The notes beneath the pieces are model-generated. The model saw only the letters and a list, made by a program, of their open reading frames with translations, searched no databases and had not been told where the DNA came from. From assembly GCF_030128825.1 (NCBI RefSeq), contig NZ_CP119127.1, forward strand, positions 2,046,001-2,110,000: a stretch of 64,000 bases of DNA, given 5' to 3'. The position numbers were made by a program, and so were the translations under genes. Position 1 is the stretch's first letter, and the number at the start of each line of letters is the position of its first letter. This DNA is from Sphingobium sp. WTD-1. GTDB taxonomy: Bacteria; Pseudomonadota; Alphaproteobacteria; Sphingomonadales; Sphingomonadaceae. Below, in pieces: positions 26,275 through 35,114 of the stretch.

Positions 26275-27270
26275 GTGACGATCCTGGTTACGGGGGTGGC
26301 CGGTTTCATCGGCATGTCGGTCGCGGACCGGTTGTTAGCTGACGGGCGGGCGGTGATCGGCATCGACAATCTCAATGATTATTATCAGGTCTCGCTCAAG
26401 CACGATCGCGTTGCCTTGTTGCAGCGCCGATATGGTGGGCTCTTCACCTTCCTGAAGCAGGATTTTGCCGACATGGCGGGGCTGCGCGCTGCCTTGGCTG
26501 ACCATCCGATCGAGGCGATCGTCCATCTCGGCGCTCAGGCCGGGGTGCGTTATTCGCTCATCAATCCCCATGCCTATGTCCAGTCGAACCTGGCTGGGCA
26601 TGTGAACATGCTGGAATTGGCGCGTGAGCGCCGGGTGCGACATCTGGTCTATGCCTCTTCCTCTTCGGTCTATGGCGGCAATGAAAGCCTGCCCTTCCGG
26701 GTCGAGGATCGCGCCGATCATCCCGTTTCGCTCTACGCCGCGACCAAGCGAGCGGACGAACTGATGAGCGAAACCTATGCGCATCTGTTCCGCGTGCCCA
26801 TGACGGGCCTGCGCTTCTTCACCGTCTACGGCCCCTGGGGGCGACCGGACATGGCGATGTGGATCTTCACGCAAAAGATTCTCGCTGGCGAACCGATTCC
26901 GGTGTTCAACCATGGCCGGATGCAACGCGATTTCACCTATATCGACGATATCGTCGCCGGGGTGATCGGTTGCCTCGACAATGCCCCGGTCGATGATGGC
27001 GGCCTCAAGGCGGGCGGCAGCCGCGCGCCGCACAGGTTGTACAATATTGGCAACAATCAACCCGAGGAACTGATGCACTTGATTGCCGTGCTGGAGCAGG
27101 CGATCGGCCGCAAGGCAGAGGTGGATTTTCAGTCGATGCAGCCCGGAGATGTCCCGGCAACCTACGCGGATATTGGCGCAATCGCCCAGGATATCGGATT
27201 TGCGCCGACGACGGCCATCGAGTCGGGCGTGCCACGATTCGTGACATGGTATCGCGATTATCACGGGTGA
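26275..27270 (+). CDS. NAD-dependent sugar epimerase, UDP-glucuronate 4-epimerase-like
   Basis: A 331-residue short-chain dehydrogenase/epimerase. The N-terminal TGVAGFIGMSVADRLL is the Rossmann GxxGxxG loop; the catalytic triad appears as Ser in SSSSVYGG and Tyr-x3-Lys in YAATKRADE. DNLNDYYQVSLKHDR is the segment typical of CapI/GalE-type UDP-glucuronate epimerases, which make UDP-galacturonate for capsules and glycolipids. Start is GTG 26275 behind GAGGAG. The following KDO-sugar genes suggest a surface-glycan role. Confidence 0.88.
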   Translation: MTILVTGVAGFIGMSVADRLLADGRAVIGIDNLNDYYQVSLKHDRVALLQRRYGGLFTFLKQDFADMAGLRAALADHPIEAIVHLGAQAGVRYSLINPHAYVQSNLAGHVNMLELARERRVRHLVYASSSSVYGGNESLPFRVEDRADHPVSLYAATKRADELMSETYAHLFRVPMTGLRFFTVYGPWGRPDMAMWIFTQKILAGEPIPVFNHGRMQRDFTYIDDIVAGVIGCLDNAPVDDGGLKAGGSRAPHRLYNIGNNQPEELMHLIAVLEQAIGRKAEVDFQSMQPGDVPATYADIGAIAQDIGFAPTTAIESGVPRFVTWYRDYHG

Positions 27271-27575
27271 TAAGCGTTCGCTGCCTGTGTCGCGAATGGG
27301 CAGGAAGTTCCACGGTTTGCCGGTATAAACACTCGTTTCGCCGCGTTTTTTTGTGAAAACCAGTCAGATTTTCGTTGCCGCATGACTTTCCGCAATTGCG
27401 AAATGGATTGCCATAAGTGCCTGAAACGGCGTAGACAGTTGCATAGCGCTGGTTGACCAATCGGCTTGTGGTCGCGGAAACAAGGGATGGACGCTGCACT
27501 CTTCAGGGTGTCGCGCGCCGCGGACGTCAGCCGGAGCATATCGGCGGCGATGCGCGGGAGAAAAGGGCAAAAAGC
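27271..27575. other. Intergenic region upstream of the KpsF/KdsD gene
   Basis: About 305 bp lacking a supported gene. It is A+T-richer than its surroundings around 27340-27400 (a run of seven T near 27345) and probably holds the promoter of the KdsD-KdsB-phosphatase operon. An open frame continues into it from the KdsD gene but lacks family similarity. Confidence 0.45.
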
Positions 27576-28583
27576 GTGTCGACAGTATCGAAGATCGTAC
27601 CGTTCGGTTCGGGTGGGCGTATCGTGGAGACGGCGTGCAGCAGTCTCTCCTTGGCGGCCCGGGGATTGAATATTCTCGAAAGTAAATTCGCCGATCGGGA
27701 ATTTGCCGCAACCTTCCTGCGTCTGGTCGGGATGATCATGAATGTCCGTGGCCGGGTCATTGTCACCGGCATCGGCAAGAGCGGCATCGTCGCGCGGAAG
27801 ATGACGGCGACCTTGACGTCCACTGGCACGCCGGCGCTGTTCTTGCATCCTGCGGATGCCGGGCATGGCGATCTGGGCATGGTCACGCCCGACGATGTCG
27901 TGTTGATGCTGTCGCATTCGGGCGAATCGACCGAACTCGGTCCGATCATCCAATATTGCAAGCGTTTCGCTATTCCGTTGATCGGGCTGACGGCAAAGGG
28001 GCTTAGTACCGTTGCCGAGGCGGCCGACATCTGCATCCTGATGCCGGAAGTGCGTGAAGCCTGTCCGAACATGCTGGCGCCGACGACCTCCACCACGCTG
28101 CAGATGGCCTTCGGTGATGCGCTGGCGATGTCGCTGATGGAAATGCGGGGCTTTTCGGCCGATGATTTCCATAAATTCCATCCGATGGGCCGTTTGGGCG
28201 CGCAGTTGGTCAAGGTGCGGGAACTGATGGCGGCGGGCGCAGATGTGCCCAAGGTGCCCGAAGATGCCTCCTTGCTTGATGCGACGATCGAAATGACCCG
28301 TGCGCGCCTCGGCGGTACGGCCGTGGTCGATCGCGGGGGCAAGCTGATCGGCGCCTTCACGGATGGCGATTTGCGTCGTGCGGTCACTGGCAAGCAGAAT
28401 CTGACCGATGCCGTTGGCCGCTTCATGACGGCGACGCCGCTGGCGATCGCACCCGATGAGCTGGCGTCGGAGGCACTTCGCCTGATGCAGGAGCGGAACA
28501 TCACCTTGCTGTTCGTGTGCGAAAAGGACCGCCTTGTGGGCGCACTCCACATGCACGATTTGCTGCACGCCGGGGTCGCCTGA
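27576..28583 (+). CDS. kdsD: Arabinose-5-phosphate isomerase (KdsD/KpsF)
   Basis: Converts ribulose-5-phosphate to arabinose-5-phosphate, the first step toward KDO. A 335-residue protein with an N-terminal SIS domain (VIVTGIGKSGIVARKMTATL, then SHSGESTEL, and FHKFHPMGRLGAQL at the domain end) and two CBS domains (about 215-330). Start is uncertain: GTG 27576 gives the normal family length, while the frame opens at TTG 27453. KdsB and a phosphatase follow with overlapping or abutting ends, so they form an operon. Confidence 0.92.
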   Translation: MSTVSKIVPFGSGGRIVETACSSLSLAARGLNILESKFADREFAATFLRLVGMIMNVRGRVIVTGIGKSGIVARKMTATLTSTGTPALFLHPADAGHGDLGMVTPDDVVLMLSHSGESTELGPIIQYCKRFAIPLIGLTAKGLSTVAEAADICILMPEVREACPNMLAPTTSTTLQMAFGDALAMSLMEMRGFSADDFHKFHPMGRLGAQLVKVRELMAAGADVPKVPEDASLLDATIEMTRARLGGTAVVDRGGKLIGAFTDGDLRRAVTGKQNLTDAVGRFMTATPLAIAPDELASEALRLMQERNITLLFVCEKDRLVGALHMHDLLHAGVA

Positions 28584-28588
28584 CCTTA

Positions 28589-29392
28589 TTGGTGGTCATT
28601 CCGGCGCGGGCGGGTTCGTCCCGCCTGCCGCGCAAGCCGCTGCGCCTCATCGCGGGGCGCAGCCTGCTGCATCGCACGATCGCCATGGCGCGCGCGGCGA
28701 TCGGTGTGCGCGCCGGCGTCGCTCTGGTCGTCGCCACCGATGATGACGAGATTGCAGCCCATGCGCAGGCCGCCGACTGCGACGCGGTGATGACCGACAG
28801 CATGATCGCCACCGGTTCCGGCCGCGCGCTCGCTGCCGCCCGCGCGCAGGCCACGCAGCCCGACTTCGTCGTCAATCTCCAGGGCGACTCGCCTTTCCAG
28901 CCCAAGGGAGCGCTGGGCGCGGTGATCGAGGCGCTGGATGCCGGCGCGCAGGTCGCGACCCCGGTGATCGGGCTCGACTGGGCCGCGCTCGATGCGCTGC
29001 GCGACCATAAGCAACGCTCGCCCTTCAGCGGCACCACCTGCGCGCGCGGCGCGGATGGCCGGGCGCTCTGGTTCTCCAAGACGATCATTCCCGCCATCCG
29101 CGACGAGGACAGGCTGCGCGCCGCCGGTCCCATATCCCCCGTCTGGCGCCATGTCGGCCTTTATGGCTATGCCTATGACGCGCTCGCCCGGTTCGAGGCA
29201 TCGCCGCCCACGGCGCTCGAAAATCTGGAAGGGCTGGAGCAGTTGCGGCTGCTGGAGCTGGGCATCGATATCATGACCGTCCCGGTCGATCCGCCCGTCT
29301 TCGACAGCAGCGGCATCGATACCGAGGCTGATATCCAGCGGGTCGAGGCGCTGATCGCCGCCCATGGAGACCCGACGCCGGCCCTGTCATGA
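28589..29392 (+). CDS. kdsB: 3-deoxy-manno-octulosonate cytidylyltransferase (KdsB/KpsU)
   Basis: Activates KDO to CMP-KDO. Family motifs: VIPARAGSSRLPRKPL at the N-terminus, VVNLQGDSPF (normally QGDEP; here the Glu is Ser), WRHVGLYGY and ENLEGLEQLRLLE, and the metal-binding SGIDTEADI near the end. The start is unclear: the family N-terminal strand LLVVIPAR needs a start at CTG 28580, TTG 28589 or GTG 28592; GTG 28517 would extend over KdsD. It overlaps the histidine phosphatase gene by 4 bp. Confidence 0.85.
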   Translation: MVVIPARAGSSRLPRKPLRLIAGRSLLHRTIAMARAAIGVRAGVALVVATDDDEIAAHAQAADCDAVMTDSMIATGSGRALAAARAQATQPDFVVNLQGDSPFQPKGALGAVIEALDAGAQVATPVIGLDWAALDALRDHKQRSPFSGTTCARGADGRALWFSKTIIPAIRDEDRLRAAGPISPVWRHVGLYGYAYDALARFEASPPTALENLEGLEQLRLLELGIDIMTVPVDPPVFDSSGIDTEADIQRVEALIAAHGDPTPALS

Positions 29393-29982
29393 GCCGGCGC
29401 ATCTTCGTCATCCGCCACGGCAACACCTTCGCCTCCAGCGCCGATGCGCGCCGGGTCGGGGCCGGCACCGACATTCCGCTGGTCGACAGCGGCATGGTGC
29501 AGGCCCAGCATCTCGCCAGCTATTTCGCGGCCCAGTCGCTCGGCACCGTACGCCTCTACAGCGGCCCGTTGCAGCGCGCGCGCCAGACCGCGGCGCCGAT
29601 CGCGGCCGCGCTCGACCATCCGGTCGACGCCATCCTCCCCTGGCTCGACGAGATCGACCATGGCCCGGACGAGGGGCAGCCGGAGGCGACCGTCGTGGCG
29701 CGTCTTGGCGAAGCGGCTATCGCCGCCTGGGACCGGGACGGCATCGTGCCCGATGGCTGGACCGTCGACGCCCCCGCGCGCATCGCTGCCTGGCGCACCT
29801 GGTTCGCCGCAGAAGGGGAGGGGACGGAATTGCTGGTCACCAGCAACGGCGCCGCCCGCTTCGCCCTGCTGGCGCTGGGCCTCTCCCATGGTCAGCTCAA
29901 GCTGCGCACCGGGGCCTTTGGCGAACTGGTCGTCGATGCGCCGGGGCAGGTGCGGCTGCTGCGCTGGGACGAGCGCCCCTAG
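29389..29982 (+). CDS. Histidine phosphatase (phosphoglycerate mutase-like) coupled to kdsB
   Basis: A 197-residue protein with the catalytic FVIRHGNT motif (phosphorylated His at residue 10), a second Arg in SGPLQRARQTA and an acidic WLDEIDHG. These place it in the histidine phosphatase branch 1. The usual second His is less clear; TSNGAARFA occupies that position. Start overlaps the end of kdsB (ATGA). No KdsC (HAD-type KDO-8-P phosphatase) lies nearby, so it could supply that step; this is inference. Confidence 0.8.
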   Translation: MSRRIFVIRHGNTFASSADARRVGAGTDIPLVDSGMVQAQHLASYFAAQSLGTVRLYSGPLQRARQTAAPIAAALDHPVDAILPWLDEIDHGPDEGQPEATVVARLGEAAIAAWDRDGIVPDGWTVDAPARIAAWRTWFAAEGEGTELLVTSNGAARFALLALGLSHGQLKLRTGAFGELVVDAPGQVRLLRWDERP

Positions 29983-30086
29983 GGGTTATTACCGGCCGAT
30001 CTCCGCAAAGCCCGCGATTGGCCCTCGCTCTCGTTCGGACCATTCTGTCTCCGTGCAGAATGTTCGAAAGGGGAAGGCGCTTGGCC

Positions 30087-30941
30087 ATGCAGACGGGATA
30101 TCATCGCAAGATCGCCTGCCTCGCGGCCCTGGTCGCCATGGCGCCGCTGCCGGCGATCGCGCAGGATGCGGGCTCGCCGGCAGCGCCTGCCATCACCTCC
30201 GGCCCACCGCCGGCGGGCGGCAGCGATCAGGATCTGGCGCTGCAATTGTCCAACCCGGTCGCCTCGCTGATCAGCGTGCCGTTCCAGGAAAATCTCGACT
30301 TTGGCGCCGGGGATGATGGCATCAAGTCGACGCTCAACATCCAGCCGGTGGTGCCGATCAGCGTCGGCAAGGATTGGAACATGATCGTGCGCACCATCGT
30401 GCCGGTCGTCGCGCAAAATGCCTATCAAGGGCCGGGCACGGATGGCTTCGGCCTTGGCGATATCACCCAGAGCTTCTTCTTTTCGCCCAAGGCAAACAAG
30501 GGCATCATCTGGGGCGTTGGCCCTGCCATCCTCTATCCCTCGGCAACCGATCGCTATCTGGGCGGCGACAAATGGGGCGCCGGCCCAACCGTCGTGCTGC
30601 TCAAGCAGATGGGGCAGAACACGGTCGGTTTCCTCGGCAACCATATCTGGTCGATCGCCGGCAAGGATGACCGTTCCGACGTCAGCGCCAGCTTCATGCA
30701 GCCCTTCTTCAGCCACACCACGTCCCACGCCACCACCTATGGCATCAATGCCGAAGCGGCCTATGACTGGAAGGGCAAGGACTGGCTGGTGCCGGTGAAC
30801 CTCACCGTCACGCAACTGACCAAGGTCGGCGACCAGGCGGTGCAGGTGGGCCTTGGCGGCAAATATTATGCCGTCTCGCCCGACGGCGGCCCCGAATGGG
30901 GCATCCGCATGATCTTCACCCTGCTATTCCCGAAGAAATAG
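30087..30941 (+). CDS. Exported beta-barrel-like outer-membrane protein
   Basis: A 284-residue protein with a signal peptide (1-25, ending AIAQ), a short Pro/Gly linker, and alternating beta strands rich in Gly and aromatics up to a C-terminal Phe-x-Leu-Leu-Phe-Pro-Lys-Lys. The layout resembles the MetA-pathway/transporter family of outer-membrane proteins with motifs such as FQENLDFG and LGDITQSFFFSPK. The cargo is unknown. It sits alone after the KDO operon with a 100-bp gap. Confidence 0.78.
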   Translation: MQTGYHRKIACLAALVAMAPLPAIAQDAGSPAAPAITSGPPPAGGSDQDLALQLSNPVASLISVPFQENLDFGAGDDGIKSTLNIQPVVPISVGKDWNMIVRTIVPVVAQNAYQGPGTDGFGLGDITQSFFFSPKANKGIIWGVGPAILYPSATDRYLGGDKWGAGPTVVLLKQMGQNTVGFLGNHIWSIAGKDDRSDVSASFMQPFFSHTTSHATTYGINAEAAYDWKGKDWLVPVNLTVTQLTKVGDQAVQVGLGGKYYAVSPDGGPEWGIRMIFTLLFPKK

Positions 30942-31086
30942 CGAATTTCCCCGTCACGCAGCCGAAGGTCAGCGTCCTTGGAGCGGAGCAATCGACATCC
31001 GGAGCCATGGGGCGACTGCCCCGGATATGGGGGCACCGACGCGATGCCAGCTAAAAGGCCAGAAGGGGTGGTTAGCGGAATGTCCT

Positions 31087-31389
31087 CTAACGTTGGGACC
31101 AGCCAATATAGCAGTCGTCTTCAATCAACCCTACGAGGGTTTGGCCATCTCGACCTTTAAACCCAACCACTTGTGCATATCCGTGCCCCTCGACCGGGAC
31201 TGCCACATCGCTGGTGAAATTTTCCCGATAAGTAGCGGTCGAACGAGAAAGCATATCTCTTTTCGCCTCTCTGGCCATCTCGACGCCGTCCTTCCACGAC
31301 ATGTCTCTGCAAGAATGCTGAGGCGATTGAGGTGAGCAAGCGCTCGCCAGCCACGTCATCGTTAGGAGCATCAACCTACTTATCTGCAT
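31087..31389 (-). CDS. Putative small lipoprotein
   Basis: A 100-residue product starting with a lipoprotein-type signal (MQISRLMLLTMTWLASAC, lipobox LASAC with Cys near residue 18) and an otherwise unfamiliar sequence with further Cys residues. The DNA is lower in G+C than its flanks. Ribosome site weak; ATG 31371 is an alternative start. It lies in a gene-poor stretch downstream of lptA. Moderately supported; may be a recent insert. Confidence 0.5.
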   Translation of the reverse strand: MQISRLMLLTMTWLASACSPQSPQHSCRDMSWKDGVEMAREAKRDMLSRSTATYRENFTSDVAVPVEGHGYAQVVGFKGRDGQTLVGLIEDDCYIGWSQR

Positions 31390-31619
31390 TTCATCGTATT
31401 GGCACAGAACCCTCTAATGGTCAGCAGGCGAAGTCGGCATAGATGTGCAAACCGCCGTCTGCTTGATGGAAGAGCAGTATCTCCTGCGAATTTCCGCTTT
31501 TGGTCGCTTCGCGCCGGGCAGCTTTCCCGCCCAGGAGTGGACGGGCAGCTATCGGGGGAGTGAGGCGCCAGGCGCGTTGGTGAACAGCGATCGAGGGTGG
31601 GAAGCGGCCATCCCACCTA

Positions 31620-31645
31620 CGTCATGCTGAACTTGTTTCAGCATC
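31620..31645 (+). repeat. Short dispersed repeat, inverted pair member 1
   Basis: CGTCATGCTGAACTTGTTTC followed by AGCATC. It shares the core CTGAACTTGTTTCAG with the copy at 31685-31710, which lies on the opposite strand. The same motif recurs in sphingomonad intergenic DNA, as far as I recall. Confidence 0.7.
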
Positions 31646-31684
31646 TATCAAGCCTAACAAGCCACTGGTCTATTGAGAGGAAAG

Positions 31685-31710
31685 GACCCTGAAACAAGTT
31701 CAGGGTGACG
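31685..31710 (-). repeat. Short dispersed repeat, inverted pair member 2
   Basis: Read on the minus strand: CGTCACCCTGAACTTGTTTC then AGGGTC. Core CTGAACTTGTTTCAG as in member 1, 40 bp away. The two together could fold into a long hairpin in transcripts reading through. Confidence 0.7.
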
Positions 31711-31822
31711 ATGATGGGGTGGGCCGCTTCTGGCCGTTAGCCGCCAAAGCCCGCCATCAATGACGGAAATCGATAGCCGTTGGACCGCTCGAAACGCGTC
31801 GCCCGGCCTCCCGAACCCCGGA

Positions 31823-32380
31823 TCAGTTCTTGCGCTGCGGCACCGTGAAGGTGCCCGACACGCGGCCGCTGGGGCTGGTCGATGTGCCGGCGCCGCCGGT
31901 CGAGCGGCCGTCGACCGTGGTGCGGCCGCTGTTGAGGTCCATCACCAGCCGTCCGCCGGTCAGGCGGTTGACGCCCTGGGTCAGCGAGACATTGCCGACC
32001 ATGGTGATCAGCTTGGCATTGAGGTCGTAGATGGCGACATTGCCGCGCGCGGTCTGGTCGGCCTTGGTGATGACGACATTGCCCGACGCGTCGATGCGCT
32101 GGATTTCCACGCCATTGCCGGTGTTGGCCGCGCCATTGGGCTGCTGCTTGTAGGCGACGGTCATGCGGGCGGCGTTCAGCGTCATGCCGGCCTGCGTCAC
32201 CTCGACATTGCCCGACACCACGACCCGGTCGGCGCGGTCCTGCACCTCGATCCGGTCGGCGGTGAAGTTCACCGGCGCATTGCTGTCATGATTCTTGAAC
32301 ACCTGCGCATCGGCGCCGGCGTAGAGGAGGCCGGTCGCGCCCAGCGCAACGGTCGACAGCAGGATGAGGATGCGTTTCAT
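31823..32380 (-). CDS. lptA: LPS-transport periplasmic protein LptA (OstA-like)
   Basis: A 185-residue exported protein with a signal peptide (1-25) and a repeated beta-strand OstA/LptA domain (PVNFTADRIEVQDRADRVVVSGNVEV, continued by TRGNVAIYDL and VSLTQGVNRLTG). It forms the periplasmic bridge carrying lipid A-type or glycolipid molecules to the outer membrane. It starts inside the stop of lptC. In sphingomonads the cargo may be a glycosphingolipid rather than classical LPS, an inference from the group's known envelope. Confidence 0.92.
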   Translation of the reverse strand: MKRILILLSTVALGATGLLYAGADAQVFKNHDSNAPVNFTADRIEVQDRADRVVVSGNVEVTQAGMTLNAARMTVAYKQQPNGAANTGNGVEIQRIDASGNVVITKADQTARGNVAIYDLNAKLITMVGNVSLTQGVNRLTGGRLVMDLNSGRTTVDGRSTGGAGTSTSPSGRVSGTFTVPQRKN

Positions 32381-33027
32381 CAGTTCTGCCCTTTGAGACC
32401 ATTTTGCTCGATGCGCAAGGTTGCCCGGCCGTTGAGCGTGACCGTGCGTGCATTCATGTCCGCTTCCAGATGGTCGCCGCTGAACGTGCCGATCGGGATG
32501 CGCCCGTCGACCCGGCCCGCGCTCTTCATCCGTCGCGTCTGCAAATCGATGCCGACGTCGCGGGTGACCAGGCGATATCCCCCGGCCGCCTCGAACTGGA
32601 CCGGGCCGACGATCGCGACTCGCTCGGTTTCCATGTCATAGCGGCCCTTTTGCGCGTTCAGCACCGCTGGCCCCTCGGGCAGCAATATGCGCGCCGACAT
32701 CGCGTTGAGGTCGACGATCGGCTCGCGCGAGCTTTTCTGCACGGCAGAGCCGGCGCGCAGCGAGAAGGGCTGGCCCTTGCTGTCCTGCCCGCGATACAGC
32801 GCTTCGGACACGCGCATCCGTTCCTTCGCCACCTCGACCTTGTTCTTGTCGAGCACGAAGCTGACCTTGTCGCCGCCGGTGAAGGGGGCGGTGGCCAGCA
32901 GGGCGGTCAGCACGCCGACCGCCACCGGCAGATAGTTTTTGAGCAGACGCACCAGCCGGTCATGGCTGCCGCCCGGCCGCGCCCAGTGACGGCGTGCGTG
33001 GCGTTGCTGCTCGGCCTGGATGGACAT
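32380..33027 (-). CDS. lptC: LPS-transport protein LptC
   Basis: A 215-residue inner-membrane protein: basic N-terminus, one membrane helix (about 28-50, LLKNYLPVAVGVLTALLATAP-like) and a periplasmic LptC beta domain (DUF1239). It passes the glycolipid from the LptBFG transporter to LptA. Length is typical. It starts 21 bp after the RNase D-like gene and its stop overlaps the lptA start, so these form an operon. Confidence 0.92.
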   Translation of the reverse strand: MSIQAEQQRHARRHWARPGGSHDRLVRLLKNYLPVAVGVLTALLATAPFTGGDKVSFVLDKNKVEVAKERMRVSEALYRGQDSKGQPFSLRAGSAVQKSSREPIVDLNAMSARILLPEGPAVLNAQKGRYDMETERVAIVGPVQFEAAGGYRLVTRDVGIDLQTRRMKSAGRVDGRIPIGTFSGDHLEADMNARTVTLNGRATLRIEQNGLKGQN

Positions 33028-33048
33028 GGTGCGTGCCGCTTCCGTCGC

Positions 33049-33666
33049 TTACATGTGCGAGAAGATGTCGTTCTCGGGCCAGCCCGCCAGGTCCAGCGCC
33101 GCGCGATGGGGCAGGAAGTCGAAACAGGCCTGGGCCAGTTCCATCCGGCCTTCGCGGGTCAGGCGCTTGTCCAGTTCGACCTTCAACTGATGCAGGAAGC
33201 GCACGTCCGATGCGGCATAATCCTTCTGCGCCTCGGACAGGTTCGGGCCGCCCCAGTCGCTCGACTGCTGCTGCTTGCTGATGTCCTGGCCCAGCAGTTC
33301 GCGGACCAGTTCCTTCAGGCCATGGCGGTCGGTATAGGTGCGCACCAGCTTCGACGCGATCTTGGTGCAATAGACGGGGGCTGCAACGACGCCCAGATAA
33401 TGCTGGATCGCGGCGATATCGAATCGGCCGAAATGATAGATCTTGATCCGCTCGGGATCGGCCAGCACCGCCTTCAGGTTCGGCGCGGCATAATCGCTGC
33501 CGGGGTTGAAGCGGACCAGATGCTCGTCGCCCTTGCCGTCGCTGATCTGGACGACGCACAGGCGATCGCGCGGGGTGATGAGCCCCATGGTTTCGGTATC
33601 GACGGCGATCGGGCCGGGGGCAAGGACGCCCTCGGGCAGATCTTCTTCATGGAAATGGACGGTCAT
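33049..33666 (-). CDS. RNase D-like 3'-5' exonuclease
   Basis: A 205-residue DEDD exonuclease. IAVDTETMGL holds the first Asp and Glu, YHFGRFDIAAI the second Asp and YAASDVRFLHQL the last Asp with the Tyr preceding. Without the HRDC domain it is a short RNase D-like protein as found in many Alphaproteobacteria. GAGGGA just upstream supports ATG 33666 rather than 33696. It leads the lptC-lptA operon. Confidence 0.9.
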   Translation of the reverse strand: MTVHFHEEDLPEGVLAPGPIAVDTETMGLITPRDRLCVVQISDGKGDEHLVRFNPGSDYAAPNLKAVLADPERIKIYHFGRFDIAAIQHYLGVVAAPVYCTKIASKLVRTYTDRHGLKELVRELLGQDISKQQQSSDWGGPNLSEAQKDYAASDVRFLHQLKVELDKRLTREGRMELAQACFDFLPHRAALDLAGWPENDIFSHM

Positions 33667-33900
33667 GACTTTTCCCTCTATGGGGAAACGGGCCATATCG
33701 CAATCAAGGCTTTGGCAGATAGGGCCTGTAAATCGGCGCTGCGGGCGCTCTTTTTGCCCGATATGCGAAATCATTCGCGCTGCCCGGAAAACTTGATATA
33801 GTGATTCCCAAACCGCGACTTTGCGGTGGATTGTGCATGTCATTCGCCCGACATGTTTGTCCAATGTGTCTTGGGGCGAAGCGAAAGTGACTAACAGGGC

Positions 33901-34731
<831 letters not shown>

Positions 34732-34776
34732 TCGGCCGTCGCCCGTTCGCCGTACGGGCGACGTGACAGGAATATC

Positions 34777-34810
34777 GAAGGGGGTCGCCTGCCCGGCGGC
34801 CCCTTTTTCG
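34777..34810 (+). terminator. Terminator of the cold-shock gene
   Basis: AAGGGG and CCCCTTTTT form a stem around a G+C-rich loop with a small GCCGG pairing, followed by a T run. A second hairpin (GTCGCCCGT / ACGGGCGAC, about 34737-34763) precedes it. Confidence 0.75.
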
Positions 34811-34887
34811 TTTCTGCCGTTCATCTCGATCAGTCGACAGGTCGCCATATATCGTCAAAGCGATGCGTCTGAATGTGGCGCGGGAAA

Positions 34888-34901
34888 CGTGAATATTCAC
34901 G
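34888..34901. promoter_or_regulatory. 14-bp perfect palindrome in the TonB receptor upstream region
   Basis: CGTGAATATTCACG reads the same on both strands. It lies about 215 bp before the receptor start; a regulator-binding site is plausible. Confidence 0.5.
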
Positions 34902-34959
34902 GAAATGACCGATGATATTCGGATCAAAAATACCGTAAATTCGGCGCTTATGTGCAATT

Positions 34960-34975
34960 GATCAACATGTTGATC
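34960..34975. promoter_or_regulatory. 16-bp perfect palindrome in the TonB receptor upstream region
   Basis: GATCAACATGTTGATC is a perfect palindrome, flanked by TGCAA on both sides (…TGCAATT and TGCAAG). About 140 bp before the receptor start, it is the best operator candidate there. Confidence 0.55.
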
Positions 34976-35114
34976 TGCAAGTTTTTCTGATGATCATTTG
35001 TCCAGTCGATCAATTCGGCGAATTTGCCTGACCATTAGCCTCGGATCATAATCGTCCCGAATGGAATGAGCCTTGCGGCATTGTCGACAAGGCCTGACCC
35101 AATGGGAGGATGAT

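Larger units (their letters stand above)
31390..31822. other. Gene-poor, repeat-bearing region downstream of lptA
   Basis: About 433 bp without a supported gene between the putative lipoprotein and lptA. It contains two inverted copies of a short dispersed sequence (31620-31645 and 31685-31710), and its base composition is lower in G+C than the flanks. No lptB follows lptA, unlike the common lptC-lptA-lptB order. Deletion or insertion here is likely. Confidence 0.6.
34732..35114. other. Intergenic region upstream of the TonB receptor
   Basis: About 383 bp: the cold-shock terminator(s), then A+T-richer DNA with two perfect palindromes (34888-34901 and 34960-34975) and the receptor promoter. 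No gene seen. Confidence 0.6.

Noticed and set aside
31027-31335. Plus-strand 102-codon open frame overlapping the putative lipoprotein
   Set aside because: No ribosome site, no secretion signal or domain; the minus-strand frame has a lipobox and is preferred.
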